Shown here in pieces: positions 1 to 6,677 of a DNA stretch of 7,274 bases. This stretch comes from CAZVJA01 sp964626885 (GTDB taxonomy: Bacteria > Planctomycetota > Planctomycetia > Planctomycetales > Planctomycetaceae). Each line of letters opens with the position of its first letter. Positions within the stretch are counted from its first letter, which is position 1. The notes beneath the pieces were generated by a model that saw only the letters and a program-made list of their open reading frames with translations, did no database searches and was not told the origin of the DNA. Location: the NCBI GenBank assembly GCA_964626885.1, contig CAZVJA010000252.1, positions 1 to 7,274 of the forward strand, in the 5' to 3' direction. Position numbers and translations under genes: made by a program.

Positions 1-444
1 TGCCATCGGAGAAAACCGTGCCTGCCACTGAGCGCTCCATGTCCGCCGTCTTCACCGTGAGGCGGATATAGGTGCCATAGGCGCCGCGCGCCGTCTGCTT
101 CACCTCGTCCACCTTGATGCCACGCTCCTTGGCGGCCAATGGTGCCGACACCATGTTGACCGCCCCGATCTGCGGCAGAAGCACGCCAGCCAGGGCCGCC
201 GAAGTGAGAGCGCGCGTGTTCATCTCACCCACATCGCCAGCATATTCGATGATGACGCCCGTCATGGCCTGGTCGGTAAGCTGGCCCGCGAAGGAGCCGA
301 GCTTGTTGGCGAGGTCAACAAAGGGGCGCAGGCGCGGCGCTTCATCAGCGGAAATGGCAGGCATGTTGAGGGCATTGATGACAGCCCCGGTGAGCAGGAA
401 ATCCGCCATTTGCTCAGCCACCTGCAAGGCCACATTTTCCTGGT
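1..444 (-). pseudogene. serA: Fragment of D-3-phosphoglycerate dehydrogenase (SerA), allosteric domain, alphaproteobacterial type, joined to the PilM frame
   Basis: From about residue 482 of the minus-strand frame the protein reads QENVALQVAEQMADFLLTG, then NALNMPAISADEAPRLRPF, LTDQAMTGVIIEYAGDVGE and SAPLAAKERGIKVDEVKQ. I recognise this as the end of the catalytic domain plus the intervening allosteric domain of long-form SerA, the first enzyme of serine synthesis (3-phosphoglycerate to 3-phosphohydroxypyruvate). The closest form I recall is alphaproteobacterial. No NAD-binding loop or catalytic residue is present, since those lie upstream in SerA and have been replaced by PilM. The ACT domain would lie beyond the left edge. 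Codon choice changes at the join: valine is GTG in 9 of 14 codons here, against 8 of 34 in the PilM part. The piece has no start of its own and cannot be a working enzyme. It is either a chimeric join made during cloning or assembly, or a genuine recombination scar. Confidence 0.8.
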
Positions 445-1885
445 CCTGCTCATTCCCGATGTCGCGCGGAAGACATTCGTTGATCGCCTTGTAAACCGCC
501 ATCCACTGATCGCGCGTCTGCAGGCTGCCGACAAGCCGGGCCGCCCGGTTTTCCTCAGCTTGACTTTCGTCCTTCTTCGCGCTGTATGTGGCATTATAGG
601 TGTTCGCATCCTTGGTAAGCTTGTCCGCTTTGCCCTCGGAGTCACCCCACCGTTCCGTTCCCACCGATCGGGCGACGGTCGCATAGCCGGAAGCCGACAA
701 TGACAAACCCACCAGCAGCGACGCCGCGGCGGCGACCGCCCACGGCTTCTTCCGCAGAATGGTGCGGGCGGTGGCAATTTCGCGCGGCAAGAGCGACGTG
801 CGGATGCGCGTCTGCTTGAGACCTTGCAAAGCGATGCCGTACGGAACAGTGAAGCTGAGGATGTTCTCCTCGAACAACGGAGCCGTCAGGACCGCGTCCC
901 CGACGATCGCCCCGAACGTCTCGACACGATCGACCTCGTATTGCAGGTTTTGCTGCAGGAATTTCTGAAGACCAGCGAGCTTAAAACCGTTCCCCATGCC
1001 GAGCACGCGGGAGATTTTTGCATCGCGATTGACGCTGGAGAAATAGCCGATCGACCGCTGAATTTCCGAAACATAATCATTGAACACCGGGCGTAGCGCC
1101 TGGAACACCGATCGCGGATCGGGGCTGCGAGTGGCGTTGCACTTGAGATGCTCGGCCTTCGCGAACGTGAGCTTCATTTCCTTGGTGAGAGCCCGGGTAA
1201 AGTGATTGCCGCCGATCGGAACATTTCTGATCCAAATCTTCTGGCCGTTGGAGACCAGGAGCGTCGTATTGTCAGCTCCCATGTCGAGAACGATGGTGTA
1301 TTCATCGAGCCCGACAGTATCGTCACCCAGGCGGATTCCGAACTGGTCGTAGCTCAAGTAGTTGTAGAGAGCAAGGGGGGCGATCTGGATCAGATCGACT
1401 TCCAAGCCGGCTTCGGTGAAGGGCTTGAGTTGCTGCATCACCTGATCGCGCTTCATCGCGAACAGTCCGACTTCCGCCTCCAGTAGAAATCCGCTTTCTT
1501 CCGTCCCCTTGCCGAGCGTCTGGTAATCCCAGATGACTTCTTCCAGTGCAAAGGGGATTTGCTGGCGCGCCTCATACTTGACGATTTCGCTGACTTTGCT
1601 CGATTCGACCGGCGGCAATTGAATGAATCTTGCCAGGGCGCTTTGTCCGGGAACCGCGATTCCGACTTGGTCCCCTTTCAGATCGTTGCGCGATAAGAAT
1701 GTTTCGAGTGCTTGAGGGATGAGTTCTTCCGGGATGGCATCCGGTTGGCTGAGGATTTTGGGATGCGGAACATAGTCGAACGCCGTCGCGACGACCTGAT
1801 CGGAAGATTCCACATACTGCAAGCGGATCGCCTTCAAGCCGGCCTGGCCGATGTCGATACCCCACACGCCTGGTTTATCCGCCAT
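1..1885 (-). CDS. pilM: PilM-like type IV pilus/secretion assembly protein with PilN-like membrane segment; C end replaced in frame by SerA sequence; partial at left edge
   Basis: The frame is open for 628 codons, from ATG at 1885 to the left edge. AGGGAG lies about 9 bases upstream of that ATG, which supports the start. Residues 9-22 (GIDIGQAGLKAIRL) are the first phosphate-binding loop of the actin/FtsA/PilM fold. Residues around 199-212 (VLDMGADNTTLLV) are the second loop, and GMGNG at 296-300 matches the third nucleotide-contact region. LLPRE at 365-369, followed by a basic stretch and a hydrophobic helix at about 382-403, resembles the start of PilN, so this looks like the fused PilM-PilN-type protein I associate with planctomycetes. 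Known role: PilM is a cytoplasmic ATP-binding protein that anchors the inner-membrane PilN/PilO alignment complex of type IV pili and related type II systems. Up to about residue 481 the protein reads as PilM; after that it is SerA (separate entry). The true PilM C-terminus is therefore not in this window. Confidence 0.85.
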   Translation of the reverse strand, partial: MADKPGVWGIDIGQAGLKAIRLQYVESSDQVVATAFDYVPHPKILSQPDAIPEELIPQALETFLSRNDLKGDQVGIAVPGQSALARFIQLPPVESSKVSEIVKYEARQQIPFALEEVIWDYQTLGKGTEESGFLLEAEVGLFAMKRDQVMQQLKPFTEAGLEVDLIQIAPLALYNYLSYDQFGIRLGDDTVGLDEYTIVLDMGADNTTLLVSNGQKIWIRNVPIGGNHFTRALTKEMKLTFAKAEHLKCNATRSPDPRSVFQALRPVFNDYVSEIQRSIGYFSSVNRDAKISRVLGMGNGFKLAGLQKFLQQNLQYEVDRVETFGAIVGDAVLTAPLFEENILSFTVPYGIALQGLKQTRIRTSLLPREIATARTILRKKPWAVAAAASLLVGLSLSASGYATVARSVGTERWGDSEGKADKLTKDANTYNATYSAKKDESQAEENRAARLVGSLQTRDQWMAVYKAINECLPRDIGNEQDQENVALQVAEQMADFLLTGAVINALNMPAISADEAPRLRPFVDLANKLGSFAGQLTDQAMTGVIIEYAGDVGEMNTRALTSAALAGVLLPQIGAVNMVSAPLAAKERGIKVDEVKQTARGAYGTYIRLTVKTADMERSVAGTVFSDG

Positions 1886-2175
1886 GGTCTGACAACTCCC
1901 TAAACGATGCGATTCGAATCTCAACAAGAAGCGGACAGCTTCTCATCGTCTGCGAACACCATCGCTCAAACGTTTGTAGTTGCTCAAAACTTGTCGCGCG
2001 GCCCGCGCATCGAATTGAGCCGGCCAGGAAGCATCCCTCATTCACGGCTGCTGCCGGAATTTTCATATCCGCAAATGCTTCTTAAACCGGCGAAATGGTC
2101 TATCTGGGATGCTGAATTCATCCTGACGATGACAGAACCGGAAAACTCCGCACCTGAATGATACAAACGTCCCAA

Positions 2176-2204
2176 ATTATATTCCGACCTCGGGACGACG
2201 ACAG
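2176..2204 (-). promoter_or_regulatory. Candidate sigma-70-type promoter for the pilM-like gene
   Basis: On the minus strand 2181-2176 read TATAAT, a perfect -10 box. Seventeen bases upstream lies CTGTCG (2204-2199), only a 3/6 match to a -35 box. The pair points toward the pilM-like gene, which would have a leader of about 280 bases. The -10 match is good and sits in intergenic DNA; the -35 match and the distance to the gene are weak points. This is inference from sequence only. Confidence 0.3.
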
Positions 2205-2419
2205 CTCCGCCGCCCTCGGAAATCGCTTCTAACATTAAGCTACCACGGGGTTTTGAGAAATGTCAATTCCCAACTCCCCGGCGTCGAATGAAGTTTCGCA
2301 CCCGGTGAGCGATTTCGGCAGCCAAGAACTCTTCTCCGTGAGATTGGAGCCAAATCTTCGAAGGTTTTCCCAACCATGGTGACATTGGCCAGACCGCGAT
2401 TTCCGGGATTTACTAGGAG

Positions 2420-2435
2420 AGGGACGATCGTCCCT
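2420..2435. repeat. Perfect 16-bp palindrome, possible operator
   Basis: AGGGACGATCGTCCCT equals its own reverse complement over all 16 bases. It has no spacer, so it suits a dimeric DNA-binding protein better than an RNA hairpin. It lies about 100 bases before the likely start of the GH38-like gene and just after a weak promoter-like pair, a plausible place for an operator. No second copy was noticed in the window, and I do not recognise the motif as the site of a named regulator. Confidence 0.4.
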
Positions 2436-2475
2436 TGCGAGAAGTTCCTCAAAATCCGGCCCTGATCGCAAAAAG

Positions 2476-5400
2476 TTGAAAATCGACCTGCTGGTCGATC
2501 TGCTCCGAAACTTCCCTGCCGCTATGATGGGGCGGATGACGTACAACGACCTGATCGTGCTCATTCCAAGCCACAGCCTGGAGGACTTCCCATCGGACCT
2601 GCCGGAGGAGAAGGCGGAAGGGCTGCTGAATGCATTTGCCGTCCTGTGGCATCCCCGCCTACTAGCCTCGGCGCGCGTGCTCCCCAGTTGGCATCGGGCC
2701 GACGACCCCCCTCACTTCACTCGGGACCGACTGATCGTTGTCCCCTCCACCGCGGAAGATCGTCTCCCCAGCGACTGGGCTGACCGAGCCCGGGCGGACA
2801 GAGCAGTGCTGATTGTCGGTGTCAGTAATCGCGCGGAGCTCCTCGCCGCGGCACTGGCACCACTCGACTCATCTCCCGACACGGCTGCGAAACAGGATAA
2901 TACTTCTGAAGTCGCTCCTGTGACCGACGAAATTACCACGTCGACGGAAAACGATGGGGTCACGGAAAAACCAACCAAGGGGGCGGCCCATCGAACCGTC
3001 GCCGACACGGGCGAATCATCCGATTCGCTCGAGAATTCGATTACCCGTACCTCCGCCGGAACCATCGCCGAGCCCGCCAGCAGAATGGCCAGCCCTCCCG
3101 AGCCGCCGCAGATCGATCCCGAGCTCGAGGCGGAGTTTTTGGCGCTGGGAACCTGCCATTTGCAGTTGGAACTGCTGACGCGGCACATGCACCACTTCAC
3201 GAGTCTCGACGAAGCCCATCTCAAACGTGAGGTGGTCGCTGCCGCGGACGCGGCTTTGGCAAATGACATCGATGCCGCACGGACGCACCTCCGAAACTGC
3301 TTCGAGGTCTTGCTCGAGGCCCGCGAGCGGTTTTATCCAGTGGATTGCTATCTCATCGATCTTTGTCTGGTCATCCCAAGGCTGGCGGATGAGCACGTGG
3401 AAAACCTTCTGTCACGCGAGATCCCCTTGAATGTCACTGTCACGGGGGCCGACCTCGCGGCGATTGCCGAAAAACGGCCGGCGATTATCGAACGTCTCAA
3501 AGAAGCGTGGAACAAAGGAACGCTCGATCTCGTCGGGGGAGAATATCTCGAACGCCCCTCGCCGCTGCTGCCTCTTTCCTCGGTCCTCTGGGAGTTCGAG
3601 TATGGACATCAGGTGATGCGCGAGTTGCTGGGGCGAACACCGGTCACCTGGGGTCGAAGAAAGTTCGGACTTTCGACACTCATGCCCCACATTCTCAACC
3701 GGCTTGGCTATCACGAGGCACTGCACGTCGTCTTGGATGACGGAATCTACCCGGACGCGGAACACAGCAAGGTTCGCTGGGAAGGCTGTGATGGGACGAT
3801 CGTCGATGCCATCACCCGGATTCCGTTGGCTGCCGATAGCGCTTCCAGCTTTCTTCGCTTTGCGGCCCGCATGGCGGAAACGATGGAACAGGATCAGGTA
3901 GCGGCGGTCTTCTTCGCCCGCTGGCCGGAACTGAAGTCTCCCTGGTTCGGCGACCTCGAACGAATACAGAGGTACGTTCCAGTGCTCGGGCGATTCATCA
4001 CGCTCCGCGAGTTCTTTCAATCCACCGATGACCCCGGGAGGATGGCGAAGTACGAGGCGGGTGAGTATCTGTCGCCATTCTTTATTCAGGCGGTGGCGGG
4101 AGAGGAACGCGACCCGATTAGCCGGTTTATCGATCACACCGCCCGGCGATCGGCGTTCGATGCCGCTTCGTGGTGCAGGCGCACCGCCAGAGTTCTCAAG
4201 GGGATGCCAATCCTTTCCGAACAGGAAGCGGATTGCGAACGGCAACTCGAGGAATTCGGTCTCAACCTACCGGAATTCACTCAGCAAGACCTTTCGGATG
4301 CGGCCGCGAAATCCGATTCAACCGTCGCATTATCCGGCACTTTGTCTCCCACGGCAGAGCGGTTGCAGATTCTTCTCAATGATTTCTCCGCGGACGCCGC
4401 CCGTGATCTTTCGGAAGTGGTCATGCACGGCGCCGGACAGCAGCCGGGGTATCTGGTCTTCAATACACTCTCGTTTCCGCGAACCGTGACGGTCGAGCTT
4501 CCGTCTCTCGAAACTCCGCCGGTAATCACAGGGCCGGTGCGCGGCTTGCAATTTGACGAAGAGCGTCGCTTTGTCACGCTGGACCTCCCGGGAAGCGGGT
4601 ACGCGTGGATTCCGCTGTCGAGTGCTTCATCCAACTCAAACGGCGATGCGCATGCGACGCTCGCGTTACCAAATCTCCTGCGTAACGAGTTCTTCGAGGT
4701 ATACATCAACGAAGAAACCGGCGGCATTGCCGAAATCAAGGAATACGGCCGTCGCCCCAACCGCCTCAGCCAACAGCTAGCGTTTCGGTTCCCTCTTGAA
4801 CGAACCATCACAATCGTTGAGGGGGATGAACGGGACGAAATCCGAACGTACTATTCCGCCATGCGCTGCGAATCGTCGCACATCACCTGCGCCGGTCCCG
4901 GCATGGGAGAGATCGTGACCTCCGGAGAGATCTATGACCAAAGCGACGGTAGCCGGCTTGCAACCTTCCGCCAAGGAGTGCGGGTTTACCGCGGCCGAAG
5001 AGATATTGAAATAGACGTGGAACTGCACATCGATCGTATGCCGGAAGGCGATCCCTGGAGCAATTTCTTCGCATCCCGATTTGCCTGGCATGACGGAACA
5101 GCCGCGCTCACCCGTTCGCTGCAGCAGCAGGCGCAGCCGTTCACGATGGAGAGATTTGAAAGTCCGTATTACCTCGAAATCGCGACCGATTCGGAGCGAA
5201 CGACCATTTTGAATTGCGGATTGCCATTCCATCGGAAGACTGGCCCGAGGATGGTCGACACGATCTTGGTGGCCGCGGGAGAAACGCGGCGGCGATTCCA
5301 GCTCCGAGTTGCCTTCGATGTCAACTATCCGATGCAGGCCGCGATGAATGCACTCACGGAGCCGGTCGTAGTCGCGACTAAGACCGGTCCGCCGCGCACC

Positions 5401-5736
5401 GGTTCGACCGGCTGGTTCTTCCACATCGATGCGTCGAATGTTCAAATACTGCGCGTGATGGAATTGGTCCGCGATCCGTCGCTGTTCAACGAAGCACCTC
5501 TGTCGTCCGGTCCCGAGGGTCCTCCCGCGTCAAAAGGCTTTGCGTTGCGGGTTGTGGAGACCGAAGGGCGATATCGGTCGGCCACGCTGCGTTGCTTTCG
5601 GACGCCGACCCGTGCTCGACAGCGCGATCTGCAGGGAAGAACAGTGGCTGAATTGCGGATCATCGATGACGGCGTGCCGATCGAGCTGGCAGGCTACGAA
5701 ATTGCGGACATCGAATTGCAATTTGGCGAATCGTAG
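2476..5736 (+). CDS. Large GH38 (alpha-mannosidase)-related protein, probably not a canonical hydrolase; true start likely 2536
   Basis: The longest frame has 1,086 residues. The start at M21 (2536, MTYNDLIVLIPSHSLEDFP) fits how I recall related planctomycete proteins beginning; residues 1-20 cover a stem-loop and look like leader. Neither ATG has a clear Shine-Dalgarno. An N-terminal module (about 21-130) is followed by a Thr/Ser/Glu/Pro-rich linker (about 130-212). A GH38 N-terminal-like region follows (about 215-570), with FYPVD, GGEYLERPSPLLPLSS, WGRRKFGLS (392-400) and LDDG (420-423). A C-terminal beta-rich part contains NTLSFPR (663-669) and RNEFFEVYI (736-744), like GH38 C-terminal domains. 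In GH38 enzymes WxxDxFGxS carries the catalytic aspartate, but here that position is R395. Together with no visible HxD zinc motif, this argues against ordinary mannosidase chemistry. No signal peptide or membrane helix is seen, so it is probably cytoplasmic. Substrate unknown. cmk follows after 80 bases. Confidence 0.8.
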   Translation: MKIDLLVDLLRNFPAAMMGRMTYNDLIVLIPSHSLEDFPSDLPEEKAEGLLNAFAVLWHPRLLASARVLPSWHRADDPPHFTRDRLIVVPSTAEDRLPSDWADRARADRAVLIVGVSNRAELLAAALAPLDSSPDTAAKQDNTSEVAPVTDEITTSTENDGVTEKPTKGAAHRTVADTGESSDSLENSITRTSAGTIAEPASRMASPPEPPQIDPELEAEFLALGTCHLQLELLTRHMHHFTSLDEAHLKREVVAAADAALANDIDAARTHLRNCFEVLLEARERFYPVDCYLIDLCLVIPRLADEHVENLLSREIPLNVTVTGADLAAIAEKRPAIIERLKEAWNKGTLDLVGGEYLERPSPLLPLSSVLWEFEYGHQVMRELLGRTPVTWGRRKFGLSTLMPHILNRLGYHEALHVVLDDGIYPDAEHSKVRWEGCDGTIVDAITRIPLAADSASSFLRFAARMAETMEQDQVAAVFFARWPELKSPWFGDLERIQRYVPVLGRFITLREFFQSTDDPGRMAKYEAGEYLSPFFIQAVAGEERDPISRFIDHTARRSAFDAASWCRRTARVLKGMPILSEQEADCERQLEEFGLNLPEFTQQDLSDAAAKSDSTVALSGTLSPTAERLQILLNDFSADAARDLSEVVMHGAGQQPGYLVFNTLSFPRTVTVELPSLETPPVITGPVRGLQFDEERRFVTLDLPGSGYAWIPLSSASSNSNGDAHATLALPNLLRNEFFEVYINEETGGIAEIKEYGRRPNRLSQQLAFRFPLERTITIVEGDERDEIRTYYSAMRCESSHITCAGPGMGEIVTSGEIYDQSDGSRLATFRQGVRVYRGRRDIEIDVELHIDRMPEGDPWSNFFASRFAWHDGTAALTRSLQQQAQPFTMERFESPYYLEIATDSERTTILNCGLPFHRKTGPRMVDTILVAAGETRRRFQLRVAFDVNYPMQAAMNALTEPVVVATKTGPPRTGSTGWFFHIDASNVQILRVMELVRDPSLFNEAPLSSGPEGPPASKGFALRVVETEGRYRSATLRCFRTPTRARQRDLQGRTVAELRIIDDGVPIELAGYEIADIELQFGES
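2482..2499 (+). repeat. Short stem-loop (7-bp stem, 4-base loop) before the likely start of the GH38-like gene
   Basis: ATCGACC and GGTCGAT are perfect inverted repeats around TGCT. If the GH38-like gene starts at ATG 2536, this hairpin lies in the 5' leader about 36 bases before the start. If the upstream ATG at 2476 were used, it would be coding. There is no U-run after it, so it is not a terminator. It could be a leader hairpin or chance. Confidence 0.35.
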
Positions 5737-5816
5737 GAAAATGTCCGATGGTCTTCGAGACTGAGAAGTTCTGACGAAAATCGACTGTCGGCGGATGTTT
5801 GGATTGAGAAACAACG

Positions 5817-6515
5817 ATGATCGTCACCATCGACGGCCCGGCGGGATCGGGCAAGAGCACGGCAGCCCGGGGAGTTGCAGCCCTTCTTGGGTTTGACTTC
5901 CTCGACACCGGGGCCATGTACCGCGCCGTCGCGCTTCGCTGTTTGCAGGCGGGCATTAACCTCAGAGACGAGCAGGCCGCGGCGGACGTTGCCCGTAGCA
6001 CGGAGATTGTGGCACTCGGAAATCGGGTGCTGGCCGACGGTGTCGACGTCACTCAGGCCATCCGAACCGCGGAGGTGGCGCAGGCGGCTTCGATCGTAGC
6101 GATCAATCCGGAGGTGCGAGCCGCACTCGTGAAGTTGCAGCGCAAGGCGGCGGCAGGAAGAAATATCGTCACCGAAGGGCGGGACCAGGGGACGGTCGTC
6201 TTTCCTGACGCGGAATGCAAGTTTTACGTGACGGCGGCGGCGGAGGAACGGGCTCGTCGCAGAATGCTTGAAACGTCGGGACAACCGGGCGCGCCGTCGT
6301 ACGATGAGACATTGAATCAGATCCGTGAGCGCGACTCCCGAGATCGATCGCGCGATGTCGCCCCTCTCAAGCAAGCCGACGATGCCGTCCGCGTCGACAC
6401 GACGGGAAAATCGGCCGAGGAAGTGCTCGCACTGTTGGCAGGCCTGATCCGCGAGCGAGCCTCCCGAGATTCTTGCGATCCGACTCGCCGTTCGTCCTCG
6501 GAGACATCTCCTTGA
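5817..6515 (+). CDS. cmk: Cytidylate kinase (CMP/dCMP kinase)
   Basis: The 232-residue product phosphorylates CMP and dCMP to the diphosphates with ATP in the cytoplasm, feeding CTP, dCTP and lipid precursor pools. GPAGSGKST at 7-15 is the P-loop. DTGAMYRA at 30-37 is the NMP-binding motif of Cmk. EGRDQGTVVFPDAECKFYV at 120-138 is the GRDxGT signature followed by a core strand. RDSRDRSRD at 172-180 and PLKQADDAVRVDTT after it form the lid and C-terminal motif. Length fits the usual 220-230. The last ~18 residues, rich in Ser, Arg and Asp, look like a nonconserved tail. Most Cmk proteins have Ile where Q124 stands (GRDIGT); I recall Gln in planctomycete relatives. The ATG at 5817 gives the conserved MIVTIDGPAG start, though its ribosome site (TTGAGA, about 10 bases upstream) is weak. 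Co-transcription with the GH38-like gene is likely; no gene for a related pathway follows. Confidence 0.93.
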   Translation: MIVTIDGPAGSGKSTAARGVAALLGFDFLDTGAMYRAVALRCLQAGINLRDEQAAADVARSTEIVALGNRVLADGVDVTQAIRTAEVAQAASIVAINPEVRAALVKLQRKAAAGRNIVTEGRDQGTVVFPDAECKFYVTAAAEERARRRMLETSGQPGAPSYDETLNQIRERDSRDRSRDVAPLKQADDAVRVDTTGKSAEEVLALLAGLIRERASRDSCDPTRRSSSETSP

Positions 6516-6543
6516 GGGGCGGGCAAATTGGGGAAGATTTTTG

Positions 6544-6572
6544 TTGAATCCCCGGATTCATGCCGGTATATA
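6544..6572 (+). promoter_or_regulatory. Candidate sigma-70-type promoter for the PEP-CTERM gene
   Basis: TTGAAT (6544-6549, 4/6 to the -35 consensus) and TATATA (6567-6572, 4/6 to the -10) are separated by exactly 17 bases. They would leave a leader of roughly 100 bases before the PEP-CTERM start. The hairpin with TTTT at 6583-6618 would lie within this leader, so the promoter and a terminator reading of the hairpin partly conflict. Confidence 0.33.
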
Positions 6573-6582
6573 TGAGTCTGCG

Positions 6583-6618
6583 CGGGCCCGTACTATTCCT
6601 CGGACCCGGGTATGTTTT
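6583..6618 (+). terminator. Weak hairpin followed by TTTT, possible cmk terminator or leader structure
   Basis: CGGGCCCG (6583-6590) can pair with CGGACCCG (6601-6608) at 7 of 8 positions, with one C-A mismatch and a 10-base loop. TTTT follows at 6615-6618. The U-tract is short and 6 bases beyond the stem, so intrinsic termination would be inefficient. CGGGCCCG is also a palindrome by itself, so the pairing may be chance in GC-rich DNA. Confidence 0.3.
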
Positions 6619-6677
6619 CCTCTGTCGAGAATTGTCTCATTTATCGGATATCAGGAAATCACGCGGGAGATTGAACA

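Larger units (their letters stand above)
1886..2475. other. Divergent intergenic region, no supported gene
   Basis: About 590 bases separate the divergent pilM-like and GH38-like genes. Short frames occur on both strands (for example 2038-2235 and 2235-2564 on minus, 1907-2161 on plus). None has a recognisable product, a convincing ribosome binding site or consistent codon use. The base composition is visibly less GC-rich than the flanking genes. The region holds the pilM ribosome binding site at its left end, a candidate minus-strand promoter around 2176-2204, and a perfect palindrome at 2420-2435. A weak plus-strand promoter-like pair (TTGGCC near 2386, TTTACT near 2410, about 18 bases apart) precedes the palindrome, but I would not rely on it. 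Confidence 0.6.
6516..6677. other. Intergenic gap between cmk and the PEP-CTERM gene
   Basis: This 162-base gap contains a promoter-like pair, a weak hairpin followed by TTTT (both listed separately), and the ribosome binding site of the next gene (GGGAG, ending 9 bases before ATG 6678). A plus-strand frame starting at 6560 runs through this gap into the next gene but in the wrong frame, so it is not a gene. Confidence 0.5.

Noticed and set aside
262..777. Minus-strand frame of 171 codons overlapping the PilM-SerA frame
   Set aside because: It is a different reading frame of the same strand; its product is low-complexity Arg/Pro/Ser, while the other frame gives recognisable PilM and SerA.
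2038..2235. Possible 65-residue minus-strand protein in the intergenic region
   Set aside because: No clear ribosome binding site, no recognisable family and mixed third-base use; it also overlaps the candidate pilM promoter.
2235..2564. Possible 109-residue minus-strand protein opposite the GH38-like gene start
   Set aside because: The product is Ser/Arg-rich with no family features, and it overlaps the start of a well-supported gene on the other strand.
3412..4245. Minus-strand open frame of 277 codons opposite the GH38-like gene
   Set aside because: It lies wholly inside a gene with clear domain motifs, its product shows no recognisable family, and such antisense frames are common in GC-rich coding DNA.
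5119..5138. CAG-rich run in the GH38-like gene as a microsatellite
   Set aside because: Only a few imperfect repeats encoding glutamines within a normal coding stretch.
5694..6374. Minus-strand open frame of 226 codons opposite cmk
   Set aside because: cmk is certain from its motifs; the antisense product is rich in Arg and Ser with no family features.
6546..6559. Inverted repeat GAATCC-CC-GGATTC as a terminator
   Set aside because: The loop would be only 2-4 bases, the stem has just 5-6 pairs, and no T-run follows.
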